A DNA stretch of 64,000 bases from CAZKUN01 sp964555935. Lineage in GTDB: Bacteria > Armatimonadota > Zipacnadia > Zipacnadales > VGFC01. Made by a program: the position numbers and the translations under genes. The stretch spans positions 15,371-79,370 of the forward strand of contig CAZKUN010000010.1 in NCBI GenBank assembly GCA_964555935.1, written 5' to 3'. The notes beneath the pieces were generated by a model, which saw nothing but the letters and a program-made list of their open reading frames with translations, searched no databases and was not told the origin of the DNA. Positions within the stretch are counted from its first letter, which is position 1, and each line of letters begins with the position of its first letter. Shown here piece after piece: positions 24,682 through 31,630 of the stretch.

Positions 24682-25934
24682 ACAGCAATCTCACGCTCTC
24701 CGACGAACGCTTCACGCGGTCCCGCGACGGCTTCAGCGCTGTCGATCTCTTGCAGCGGATCCAGAGCCCGCGGCTGGCCGACATGCCCAAGTTGGGTCCG
24801 TGGATCGACCAGGCCGCCGACGCCGCCCGTGTCAGCCGCGAGCTGATGTGTTGCGTCGCTCAGAAAGAGCAGAGCGCCCTCACTCAGAAGACCCTCAGCG
24901 ATTGGGCGCTGACGGCGTTCTGTGGCTACGGCGTCAATGCCCCGGGGGTAATGCCCAGGCCGGACTGGCAAGGGCCACGGAATCAACTGACGGGCGCCGC
25001 GGCGGGCCTGCGCTTCCTCTTCGACCACGCCCACGAGACCCGCACGGAGTGGCACGCCACGGTGGGCCAGTACTTCGCCAAGGCACGGGTCACGCCTCAG
25101 AACCGCGCCACGGCCGCGCTCTACAGCTACACGCCCACCGTCGACGACAAGCTCACGCTGTTGAGCGCCTGGGGGCTCTTCGGGTTTGGCGATCCGCTCG
25201 ACACCTTCGCCGCCCGCGCCGATCGTCCGCTGGGAGAGCGCATCGCCGAGATCGCACGCCAGGCCGCCGACGCGCACTACGCCGGCCGGGCTGAGATCAC
25301 CATCAACGGGCACGAGTTCGATCTCGATGAGCGCGGTTACTGCGCGCGCTTCATACGCCAGTGCCATGAGGCGGCGCTCGGCCTGGAACCCTTCGGCTGG
25401 CAGTTCGCGTCGCCGACGTCGGCGATCATGGAGTTTCACCTGCGGAGCCAGGGCAAAGCCGTGCCGAAGCCCGCGATTGGTGACATCGTCTGCTTCAACG
25501 ACAACGTGCCCGAGAGCCGGCGCAACGACTACCAGTGGCAGAAGGACAACCGGCGTTACGGACACATCGGCGTATACGTCGGCAATGGCGAGTTCGCCGA
25601 AAACACCAGCTCATCGCGTGGGCCGGGCACGGTGGTCAGCAAGTACGCGCCGATGCGGGGCCGCGTCACCGGCGTCTACCGCCACGAGCACGTGGCGGCA
25701 GCGCGCCACCTCGGCATCGTCTGCCCGGACGGCTCCGGGCTCATCGACTGCCAGCCGTTCTGGAAGGACGGTCGGGTCGCCGCGTTCGTCCGCCCGGTCA
25801 TCGAGGGCCTTGGCTACGAGTGCGGGTGGCATGAGTACGACGACGGCCGCCAGCGCGTCTATCCCAAGCGCCGCGGCGTGGTCGAGACCGTGAAGTCTGT
25901 CCTCGGCATCGGCACCGATCGCGACGCCGCCTAA
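24678..25934 (+). CDS. Two-domain phage endolysin with NlpC/P60-CHAP-type C-terminal domain
   Basis: A 418-residue protein without a signal peptide. Residues ~30-200 look like a lysozyme/transglycosylase-type helical domain (AARVSRELMCCVAQKEQSAL with a candidate catalytic Glu; HATVGQYFAKARVTPQNRAT). Residues ~205-340 form a Cys-peptidase/amidase domain: GYCARFIRQCHEAALG (Cys ~222), KPAIGDIVCFND, YGHIGVYVGNGEFAENTSSS (His ~296). The tail CGWHEYDDGRQRVYPKRRG resembles a short wall-binding or stalk-like motif. It would cut peptidoglycan at release or entry; its position between head-joining genes is unusual. Confidence 0.6.
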   Translation: MNSNLTLSDERFTRSRDGFSAVDLLQRIQSPRLADMPKLGPWIDQAADAARVSRELMCCVAQKEQSALTQKTLSDWALTAFCGYGVNAPGVMPRPDWQGPRNQLTGAAAGLRFLFDHAHETRTEWHATVGQYFAKARVTPQNRATAALYSYTPTVDDKLTLLSAWGLFGFGDPLDTFAARADRPLGERIAEIARQAADAHYAGRAEITINGHEFDLDERGYCARFIRQCHEAALGLEPFGWQFASPTSAIMEFHLRSQGKAVPKPAIGDIVCFNDNVPESRRNDYQWQKDNRRYGHIGVYVGNGEFAENTSSSRGPGTVVSKYAPMRGRVTGVYRHEHVAAARHLGIVCPDGSGLIDCQPFWKDGRVAAFVRPVIEGLGYECGWHEYDDGRQRVYPKRRGVVETVKSVLGIGTDRDAA

Positions 25935-25967
25935 GCCTATCCAGCGCGGAAACTCAGGGAGTTCCCA

Positions 25968-26480
25968 ATGTCGTTTCTCTTCGACTTCAGCTACACGGTC
26001 GCCGGCGAGCGGCAGGTATCGGGCCTCTTCCCGCGGCTTGAGACGCAGCTCAGCGACTTCACCGAGCCGCTGACCGAGATCATGGGTGGGGTCGAAGATG
26101 AGACGGGGCACCAGTTCGGCCAGGAGGGCGAACCCGATTGGGACGACCTCGAGCCGCGCTACGAGGCGCAGAAGCGGAAGCGCTGGGGCGAGCAACCGAT
26201 CCTCCAGGCCAGCCACGCCCTCATGTTGTCCCTCACCGACCGCAGCCACAAGGACGCGGTCGCCGAGGTGACGCCGCTGTCGATGCGTCGAGGCACGAGC
26301 ATCACGGTCGGCACGGGCCGGCACTGGAACCTCGGCCTGATTCACCAACTCGGCGCGCCGCGGGCCAACATCCCGGCCCGCCCCATGATGAGGATCCGGC
26401 GAGCGTTCCAGATCCTGGCGCGCAGCATCCTCGCCGACTGGCTGTTTGACCAGGGCGAGGGAAGCTCCACCTATAGCTGA
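25968..26480 (+). CDS. gpG-like virion morphogenesis/tail-completion protein
   Basis: A 170-residue protein. DWDDLEPRYEAQKRKRWGEQ, followed by PILQASHALMLSLTDR, a beta section with ITVGTGRHWNLGLIHQLGAP and NIPARPMMRI, is the classical pattern of Mu gpG/P2 gpS virion-morphogenesis proteins, which form the collar between head and tail. Length and motif order are normal. It is separated from the endolysin gene by 33 bp. Its presence shows the ancestor assembled a tailed particle, although no tail-tube or sheath gene is in the window. Confidence 0.8.
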   Translation: MSFLFDFSYTVAGERQVSGLFPRLETQLSDFTEPLTEIMGGVEDETGHQFGQEGEPDWDDLEPRYEAQKRKRWGEQPILQASHALMLSLTDRSHKDAVAEVTPLSMRRGTSITVGTGRHWNLGLIHQLGAPRANIPARPMMRIRRAFQILARSILADWLFDQGEGSSTYS

Positions 26481-26542
26481 TCGCAAACGGAGATAACCGT
26501 CAAGCAGCACCACGGCGCCCACGCCTAACCTGGAGAGTTTCG

Positions 26543-27034
26543 ATGGACACTTGGGAGATCATCCTCAACGCCCTTGTCCGGATCCTGCGTGAGCAGCTGC
26601 CCGACGAGTTGGCCCGCCGCGACGTAGCCGAGATCCGGGAGAGCCAGATCGACGAAGGCGGCGATCACGTCACGCTCGATGACGGTGTCTTCATCACCCA
26701 CTCGGGCGACGACGTCGGGAAGCAGTGCTCCGAATGGGTGGACGGGCGAATCGAGTATGTCGCTGAGATCGTCCGGTTTGGCTCCGACAAGCGCGAGGTC
26801 CGGAAGTCGTGCTCGCGCACCAAGGCGGCCGTCTGCCGGGTGCTCCGCGATCACATGGGGCTCGATGCCGAGGCCCAGGCTGCGCTCAGCAACGGATTCA
26901 AGCAGGTGCTGTTGGGGAAGAGCGAGCCGGCCGAGGGCAAGAAGCAAGGGCGCTTCGCTCGGGCTCAGTACCTGCCGATCTTCTGTGATGTCAAGTCGTC
27001 CCGACGCGCCGACGGCTCGGCGCCCGACCTGTAG
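26543..27034 (+). CDS. Hypothetical phage structural protein
   Basis: A 163-residue protein with GGAGAG upstream of ATG 26543. It begins IILNALVRILREQLPDELAR, then alternates strands and helices (GGDHVTLDDGVFITHSGDDV; RIEYVAEIVRFGSDKREVRK; RTKAAVCRVLRDHMGLDAEA). Size and position between gpG-like and portal genes suggest a head-tail joining or tail-terminator-type protein such as Mu gp37, but no signature could be confirmed. Codon use and GC are like its neighbours. Confidence 0.5.
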   Translation: MDTWEIILNALVRILREQLPDELARRDVAEIRESQIDEGGDHVTLDDGVFITHSGDDVGKQCSEWVDGRIEYVAEIVRFGSDKREVRKSCSRTKAAVCRVLRDHMGLDAEAQAALSNGFKQVLLGKSEPAEGKKQGRFARAQYLPIFCDVKSSRRADGSAPDL

Positions 27035-27069
27035 ACACTCAGCGCACCACGACACGAGGCACTTGCGCC

Positions 27070-28971
27070 ATGCGCATTCCAGGCACCAACTACGAACTCT
27101 CACTTCGCGCGGCTGACCCGCCAAAGTCGGCTCCCACCGGCGAACTCGGCATCAGCGGCCTGAACGTCTTTGGCGGCATGATCGAGGAGGAATACAAGCG
27201 GGAACTGAGTGGCAAGCTGGCGCTTCAGGTCTACGAGCGAATGCTCCGCGATCCGCAGATCCGCGCGCTCCAGTCGATCATCTCGCTGCCCATCCGATCG
27301 GCGCAGCCCACCGTCACGCCCGCCGGCGACGGCGCCACCGACATCGAAGCCGCCGAACTCGTCGAGACGAACCTGCTCAGCGGGATGACCATGACGTACG
27401 CCGACCTCCTGCGACACGCGCTGCTGGCCGTATTCTGGGGATTCACCGTGCTGGAGAAAGTGTTCGAGGAGCGCGATGGCTACGTGATGTGGAGGAAGAT
27501 GCCCGCCCGCCACCCTCGGACGATCGACAAGTGGCTCTTCGATGCCGAAGGGGGCGTTGCCGGAATCCGCCAGGTCGGCACGGACGCCAACGGCAAAGAG
27601 CACGAGGTGGACATCCCCGGTGACCGCCTGCTCCGCTTCGTGTGGGACGAGTATTTCGACAACCCCGAGGGCTTCGCGCTCTTTCGGTCTGCCTACAAAC
27701 CGTGGTTCATGAAAGACTGGGTCTACAAGGTCGTCAACATCGGCATCGAGCGCTTCTGGCTCAACATCCCAATGGGGATCGAGCCGGCTGGCGTCACCAA
27801 GAAGCAGCGCGACGATGTGAAGAAGCTCCTCAAGGGGATCCGCGCCAATGAGTACGCCGCGATGGTGACGCCCCACGGTTGGAAGATAGAGATGCTCGAG
27901 GCCATGCAGCGGGGCGGTGGCGACATCTCGATGAAGTACCTCGAACACCATGACCAGAAGATCCTGCTCTCCGGGCTGGCGCAGTTCCTCGCTCTCGGCA
28001 CCACGGAGACGGGGTCTCGCGCCGTGAGCGAAGATCACTCGTCGCTCTTCATGATGAGCGAGGACGCGCTCGGCTCGTGGTTCTGCGAGGTGCTCAACCG
28101 CTACGCTATCCCCCGGCTCTGTGAGTACAACTGGCCGGGTCTGGAGCAGTTCCCGAGAGTCAGCCTCCCGCCGATCGCGACGATCGCCCGCACGAACGAT
28201 CTCGTGAAGGGCATCTGCGAAGCCGTCGACTCGGCCGTCATCACACCGACGTCTGACGTCGAGGACTTCGTGCTGCGATCCCTCCACTTGCCCGAGCTGG
28301 GCCTCACTGCCGAAGACGACGACCAGGATCCATCGGAAAAGCCTGAGGAGGAAGAGGCCTCGGCGGCCGATCGCGACGCCGACCCGCGCACGTTCGGCGG
28401 TCCGGCTCTGGCTGACCGCGAAGAGCGGATCAACGTCCGCCGGATCCACGTTGCCCAGGAACGAGCCGAAGACGCTCTGGGCGGCGAGATGGCAGAACTC
28501 ATCGACGACCAACTCGCCCGCCTCGCCACATCCCTGAAACGGCCGGTGGAGACGGCCGTCTCCGGTGGCAAGCGGGCCCGAACCCGCCTGTTGAAGACGC
28601 TGGGCGCGCTTGAACTGCCGGCGCAGAAACGCTACCAGTCGATGCTGCGAGATCACCTGGGTGAGATCGCGAAGCAGGGCGCCGACGCCGCGGCCCAGAT
28701 CACGGGTGAGTCGGTAGCCGATGTCACTCGCCGGCTGCGCCCCGATCTCGACTCCATCGCCGCCGGCCTGGCCGCCAAGCACGCAGTCGACATTCTGTTC
28801 GCCATCCAGCAGCAGGTGCCGCGTGACATCGACGCTGGCATGAACGCCGATACAGTGCTCCGGAACGTGCGCCAAGCCGTCCGCACGGCGGCGTCCCGCA
28901 ACCTGTCGGCATCCCTTCACGAGGCCGCGGATCGGATCGCGTTGCGGCTCACGGGAGTGGGGGAGAAGTAG
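27070..28971 (+). CDS. Portal protein (DUF935, Mu gp29-type) with long helical C-terminus
   Basis: A 633-residue portal. Diagnostic segments: VYERMLRDPQIRALQSIISL, AVFWGFTVLEKVFEERDGYV, MPARHPRTIDKWLFD, RSAYKPWFMKDWVYKVVNIG and QFLALGTTETGSRAVSEDHS, the gp29/DUF935 core (about 40-400). After an acidic linker (EDDDQDPSEKPEEEEAS, ~416-432) comes ~190 residues of helix (LARLATSLKRPVETAVSGGK; DILFAIQQQVPRDIDAGMNA; AVRTAASRNLSASLHEAADR). That makes it longer than Mu gp29 (about 512), and the section resembles the helical first half of MuF proteins. It is the last phage gene before sat. Confidence 0.85.
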   Translation: MRIPGTNYELSLRAADPPKSAPTGELGISGLNVFGGMIEEEYKRELSGKLALQVYERMLRDPQIRALQSIISLPIRSAQPTVTPAGDGATDIEAAELVETNLLSGMTMTYADLLRHALLAVFWGFTVLEKVFEERDGYVMWRKMPARHPRTIDKWLFDAEGGVAGIRQVGTDANGKEHEVDIPGDRLLRFVWDEYFDNPEGFALFRSAYKPWFMKDWVYKVVNIGIERFWLNIPMGIEPAGVTKKQRDDVKKLLKGIRANEYAAMVTPHGWKIEMLEAMQRGGGDISMKYLEHHDQKILLSGLAQFLALGTTETGSRAVSEDHSSLFMMSEDALGSWFCEVLNRYAIPRLCEYNWPGLEQFPRVSLPPIATIARTNDLVKGICEAVDSAVITPTSDVEDFVLRSLHLPELGLTAEDDDQDPSEKPEEEEASAADRDADPRTFGGPALADREERINVRRIHVAQERAEDALGGEMAELIDDQLARLATSLKRPVETAVSGGKRARTRLLKTLGALELPAQKRYQSMLRDHLGEIAKQGADAAAQITGESVADVTRRLRPDLDSIAAGLAAKHAVDILFAIQQQVPRDIDAGMNADTVLRNVRQAVRTAASRNLSASLHEAADRIALRLTGVGEK

Positions 28972-29248
28972 CCCGCCGTACACATCGCGGACGTCCAGAG
29001 CACCCAGGCGAGCGCCCCCGCGGCGGTCGTCTGTAACGGTACTTCAGGGGGAAACACCTCAGAATTTGCACGTTCGCATGGTGCTGTTCGCACCTACCGT
29101 GCAAAGGTCGCACCAAACCGCGCCTCGGAACCCGCTCCATTGGCATCTACCGCGCAAAATCCGCCGATCCCGTTGCACCTGCCGCGCTAGACCACAAGAA
29201 GGTGCGCGAGGTGCTGGACGCGCCGTCCGATCCCCAGCCCAACACCCC
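28972..29248. other. Gene-free right border of the phage block with related repeats
   Basis: No credible gene lies between the portal stop and the sat promoter. The stretch holds a 41-bp palindrome (29065-29105), a partial second copy (GCATCTACCGCGCAAAAT at 29143-29160 against GCACCTACCGTGCAAAG at 29090) and a weaker third (GTTGCACCTGCCGCGC). These may be transposase-binding end sites or members of the local repeat family; the exact end of the element is not visible. Confidence 0.5.
29065..29105. repeat. 41-bp palindrome, right copy of the bracketing pair
   Basis: TTTGCACG (29065-29072) and CGTGCAAA (29098-29105) pair perfectly; GGTGC/GCACC pair inside. Read from the minus strand, GTAG follows the first arm. 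29080-29104 matches 13618-13642 in inverted orientation at 22 of 25 positions. Confidence 0.65.
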
Positions 29249-29276
29249 TTGACGCATCTGATAAAACTCTTATAAT
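29249..29276 (+). promoter_or_regulatory. Strong sigma70-type promoter of sat
   Basis: TTGACG at 29249-29254 and TATAAT at 29271-29276 are separated by 16 bp in a locally AT-rich stretch, 87 bp before the sat start codon. It is the best promoter match seen in the window. Confidence 0.75.
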
Positions 29277-29307
29277 AGCCTCATAAGATTCCCGCAGCCG
29301 ATACGCG

Positions 29308-29333
29308 GCCCCTCGACACGCGTTTCGAGGGGC
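29308..29333 (+). promoter_or_regulatory. Leader hairpin of sat
   Basis: GCCCCTCGA (29308-29316) pairs with TCGAGGGGC (29325-29333) around an 8-nt loop in the untranslated leader, 30 nt before the sat start. It could be an attenuator or mRNA stabiliser; no known sulfur riboswitch motif was recognised. Confidence 0.45.
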
Positions 29334-29362
29334 GCTGATGATACAGGAAGGTGGCGCATTTC

Positions 29363-30532
29363 ATGTCGAATCTCGTCTCTCCACATGGTGGAGAACTCGT
29401 CAACCGTCTCGTCCCCGAGGCCGAGAAGGCGGAGCGTCTCGCTGAGGCCGAGCAGCTGGACCGCATCCCGCTGAGCACTCGCGAAGTCTCAGACCTCATC
29501 ATGATCGGCATGGGCGCGTTCAGCCCCGTCATAGGCTTCATGGACGAGGCCGATTACCTCGGCAGCCTGCGCGACATGCATCTGCCAAACGGCACGATGT
29601 GGCCGATCCCGATCACGCTGGCGCCGCCGAACGGCGAAGCCGACCACATCGGCGAGGGCGAGCACGTCGCGCTGGTCGACGGCGAGTCCGGCGAGATCGT
29701 CGGGACGATGATGGTCACCAGCAAGTACACGTATGACAAGGCCGAGGAGTGCAAGCACGTCTTTGGCACCAATGATCCCGAGCACCCCGGCGTCGCCAAG
29801 ACGATGGCGCAGGGCGACGTTTGCATCGCGGGCGAGGTGATGGTCCTCAGCGAGGGCGGCTACCCGGAGCGCTTCCCGAACGAATACGCGCGCCCGGCGG
29901 AGACTCGCGCGTCCTTCGACGAGAACGGTTGGAGCACGGTCGTGGCGTTTCAGACGCGCAACCCTCTGCACCGCTCGCACGAGTACCTGACCAAGGTCGC
30001 GCTTGAGATCGCGGACGGGCTCTTCATCCACCCGATCGTTGGGGCGCTCAAGGCCGGCGACATCCCGGCCGAGACGCGTCAAGCGTGCTACGACGTGCTG
30101 CTCGAGAACTACTACCCCAAGGACCGCGTGGAGCTGAAGGTCTACCCGATGGAGATGCGCTACGCCGGGCCGCGCGAGGCGATCCTACACGCGATCATCC
30201 GCCAGAACTTTGGCTGCAGCCACCTCTGCGTCGGCCGCGACCACGCGGGCGTCGGCGATTACTACGGCACGTACGAGGCGCAGGAGATCTTCGACGACCT
30301 CGCGCCGGATGATCTTGAGCTTGAGCCGCTGAAGTTCGAGCATACCTACTACTGCCACGCCTGCCAAGGCATGGCGTCGGCGAAGACGTGCCCCCACGAC
30401 AGCGACCAGCATGTTTTCATCAGCGGGACGAAGCTCCGCGAGATGCTCGCCAATGGCGAGCGCCCACCCGTCGAGTTCAGCCGCCCTGAGGTCGTTGAGG
30501 TGCTGATGAAGTACTACCAGAGCATTGAGTAG
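29363..30532 (+). CDS. sat: Sulfate adenylyltransferase (ATP sulfurylase)
   Basis: A 389-residue homodimeric-type ATP sulfurylase, which makes APS and pyrophosphate from ATP and sulfate in the cytoplasm. The N-terminal PUA-like domain ends near residue 165. The catalytic domain has the hallmark QTRNPLHRSHEYL (about 197-209), IHPIVGALKAGDIP, GRDHAGVGDYYG (about 290-301) and FISGTKLREML. CHACQGMASAKTCPHD (about 330-346) is the zinc-binding Cys cluster seen in bacterial and archaeal Sat. The ATG at 29363 is preferred over the in-frame GTG at 29351, which abuts the AGGAAG site. No APS kinase or reductase gene is nearby. The gene stands alone between phage portal and a secreted protein, with its own promoter and terminator hairpin. 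Confidence 0.95.
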   Translation: MSNLVSPHGGELVNRLVPEAEKAERLAEAEQLDRIPLSTREVSDLIMIGMGAFSPVIGFMDEADYLGSLRDMHLPNGTMWPIPITLAPPNGEADHIGEGEHVALVDGESGEIVGTMMVTSKYTYDKAEECKHVFGTNDPEHPGVAKTMAQGDVCIAGEVMVLSEGGYPERFPNEYARPAETRASFDENGWSTVVAFQTRNPLHRSHEYLTKVALEIADGLFIHPIVGALKAGDIPAETRQACYDVLLENYYPKDRVELKVYPMEMRYAGPREAILHAIIRQNFGCSHLCVGRDHAGVGDYYGTYEAQEIFDDLAPDDLELEPLKFEHTYYCHACQGMASAKTCPHDSDQHVFISGTKLREMLANGERPPVEFSRPEVVEVLMKYYQSIE

Positions 30533-30551
30533 GACGGGCTTCCAGCCCGTC
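30529..30551 (+). repeat. REP-like hairpin overlapping the sat stop codon
   Basis: GTAG at 30529-30532 contains the sat TAG stop; GACGGGCT-TCC-AGCCCGTC follows directly (8-bp stem, 3-nt loop). The same palindrome occurs at 57716-57735 in reverse orientation. Confidence 0.75.
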
Positions 30552-30579
30552 GATATTGTCACGGATGACTGCCCATTGA

Positions 30580-30617
30580 GCACCAGCCGCCGCCCGGAAA
30601 CGGGTGGCGGCTGGTGC
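30580..30617 (+). terminator. Long hairpin with GAAA tetraloop, probable sat terminator
   Basis: GCACCAGCCGCC (30580-30591) pairs with its complement at 30606-30617, and CCCG/CGGG extend the stem to a GAAA loop. It lies 48 bp after the sat stop and before the next gene. No T-tract follows, so termination is inferred from strength and position. Confidence 0.55.
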
Positions 30618-30675
30618 GTTCTACAGGTGCGCCGGTCACCCCAGACGAATGCCTGGGCACACCCGTCGCACGGAG

Positions 30676-31557
30676 ATGCCGATGGTCATCGCTTATGCGC
30701 TGACGCTGATGCTGAGTCACGTGCCGGCACAGGGACAGACTTCGGACCGCCTCTATGATGAGGGCGTGCCGGAGGAGGGCGAGGTCACCTTCAGGTCGGG
30801 CAAGTATGAGGTCATCGTTCAAGCCCGGGCGGCGTGGACGATCAGGCAGATCAGTTACGACGGCGCGCTGATGGGGACGCCGACGGGTTGGTATGGGACG
30901 GTGCTGATTCCCAAGGGCGGCGAGTGGATCGGCACGGGACACAGCGAGGGCGGTCGCGAGGTGGTGCACTCGCTCGCGCTCACTGTCGATGGGGAGCCAG
31001 TTGAGTTCGAGCCGGGCGCGACGGTTGAGGGCGAGCGGATCGAGTTCGTGAAGACCTCGACGATCCACAAGTTCGCGACTACGTGGACGGTCACGCTGAC
31101 GCCCGAGGAGATCGTCGAGCGGGCTCAGCTCCGGGCGACTGAGGCGCATGAACTGGCGAAGATGTATGCCTTCATGCACTGCTGGACGAAGGCCACGACG
31201 ACGTGGATCGCGGAGCTTGAGGACGGAGAAACTGCCGAGGGCCCGGTGGGATCAGAGGGAGGGAACCTGGTGAACGCGGTCGCGCGCTGGGTGGCGCAAT
31301 ACTGGCCTGCGGAGGACCTGGGACTTCTTTGTTACATGCCCAAACTAGTGACGGGTCCGCAGGCGCGGAGTTTCATCTGGGAGCAGGATCGCTACCACAA
31401 GTATTACGTCCAGCAGAATCAGGGCGCGGCTTTCGCCGAGGGCGATGAGCTGGACTTCACGCTGATCGTGCGGGCAGTGCCAGGCGAGACCGGTGATTGG
31501 TCGGCGACGAAGGCGGCGGTGGAGGAATTGAGGGAGAGGTATCCGGCGGAGGACTAG
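30676..31557 (+). CDS. Secreted protein of unknown function
   Basis: A protein of about 293 residues; ATG 30676 follows CGGAG and opens a short signal peptide (MPMVIAYALTLMLSHVPAQG). The mature part is a beta-rich domain with repeated acidic/aromatic strands (SGKYEVIVQARAAWTIRQIS; PTGWYGTVLIPKGGEWIGTG; TTWTVTLTPEEIVERAQLRA), like a galactose-mutarotase-type sandwich that holds a carbohydrate. TWIAELEDGETAEGP and FIWEQDRYHKYYVQQNQGA follow. No catalytic motif is named. The stop codon is formed by the CTAG tip of the element at 31554-31630. Confidence 0.55.
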   Translation: MPMVIAYALTLMLSHVPAQGQTSDRLYDEGVPEEGEVTFRSGKYEVIVQARAAWTIRQISYDGALMGTPTGWYGTVLIPKGGEWIGTGHSEGGREVVHSLALTVDGEPVEFEPGATVEGERIEFVKTSTIHKFATTWTVTLTPEEIVERAQLRATEAHELAKMYAFMHCWTKATTTWIAELEDGETAEGPVGSEGGNLVNAVARWVAQYWPAEDLGLLCYMPKLVTGPQARSFIWEQDRYHKYYVQQNQGAAFAEGDELDFTLIVRAVPGETGDWSATKAAVEELRERYPAED

Positions 31558-31630
31558 GAGTGGTTTTGGAACCCAAGGACAGCGTCGGATCTGGAGATCC
31601 GACCTACGGGGGTTCTGAATCCGCTTCTAG
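31554..31630. repeat. 77-bp MITE/REPIN-like element filling a convergent gap
   Basis: Terminal inverted repeats CTAGGAGTGGTTTTGGAACC(C) and the complement of GGGTTCTGAATCCGCTTCTA(G) agree at 16 of 21 positions. In the centre lies GTCGGATC-TGGA-GATCCGAC-CTAC (31584-31607), an 8-bp-stem hairpin that on the minus strand is headed by GTAG. The left CTAG holds the TAG stop of the plus-strand gene (31555-31557) and the right CTAG the stop of the minus-strand gene (31627-31629). Confidence 0.75.

Larger units (their letters stand above)
14945..28971 (+). mobile_element. Mu-like transposable prophage block, incomplete and reordered
   Basis: The block carries, in order, a leftward repressor, a rightward Cro/Ner-type regulator, DDE transposase, MuB-type ATPase, gp16-like, Gam-like, gp27-like small terminase, large terminase, small membrane protein, MuF-like fragment, gp36 (DUF1320), unknown, endolysin, gpG-like, unknown and DUF935 portal. 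Early genes follow Mu order. The late genes do not: in Mu the portal, MuF and gpG follow the terminase directly, whereas here the portal is last. No protease/scaffold, major capsid, sheath, tube, tape-measure or baseplate gene was recognised. Limits given are outer gene limits; true ends and target duplication were not found. Confidence 0.8.

Noticed and set aside
27100..28983. Very long open frame (627 codons) on the minus strand opposite the portal gene.
   Set aside because: Shadow of a GC-rich gene: low-complexity Arg/Val/Gly residues, no domain pattern, and the opposite frame has clear portal signatures. The same applies to long antisense frames at 4857-5825, 9906-11426, 16805-18061, 20807-21907 and 56582-58087.
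29066..29275. Open frame of 69 codons over the repeats right of the portal gene.
   Set aside because: No ribosome site, Arg/His/Pro-rich, and it consists mostly of palindromes and the sat promoter.
29308..29333. Sulfur-responsive riboswitch in the sat leader.
   Set aside because: Only a simple hairpin is present; no SAM-type multi-helix core could be traced.
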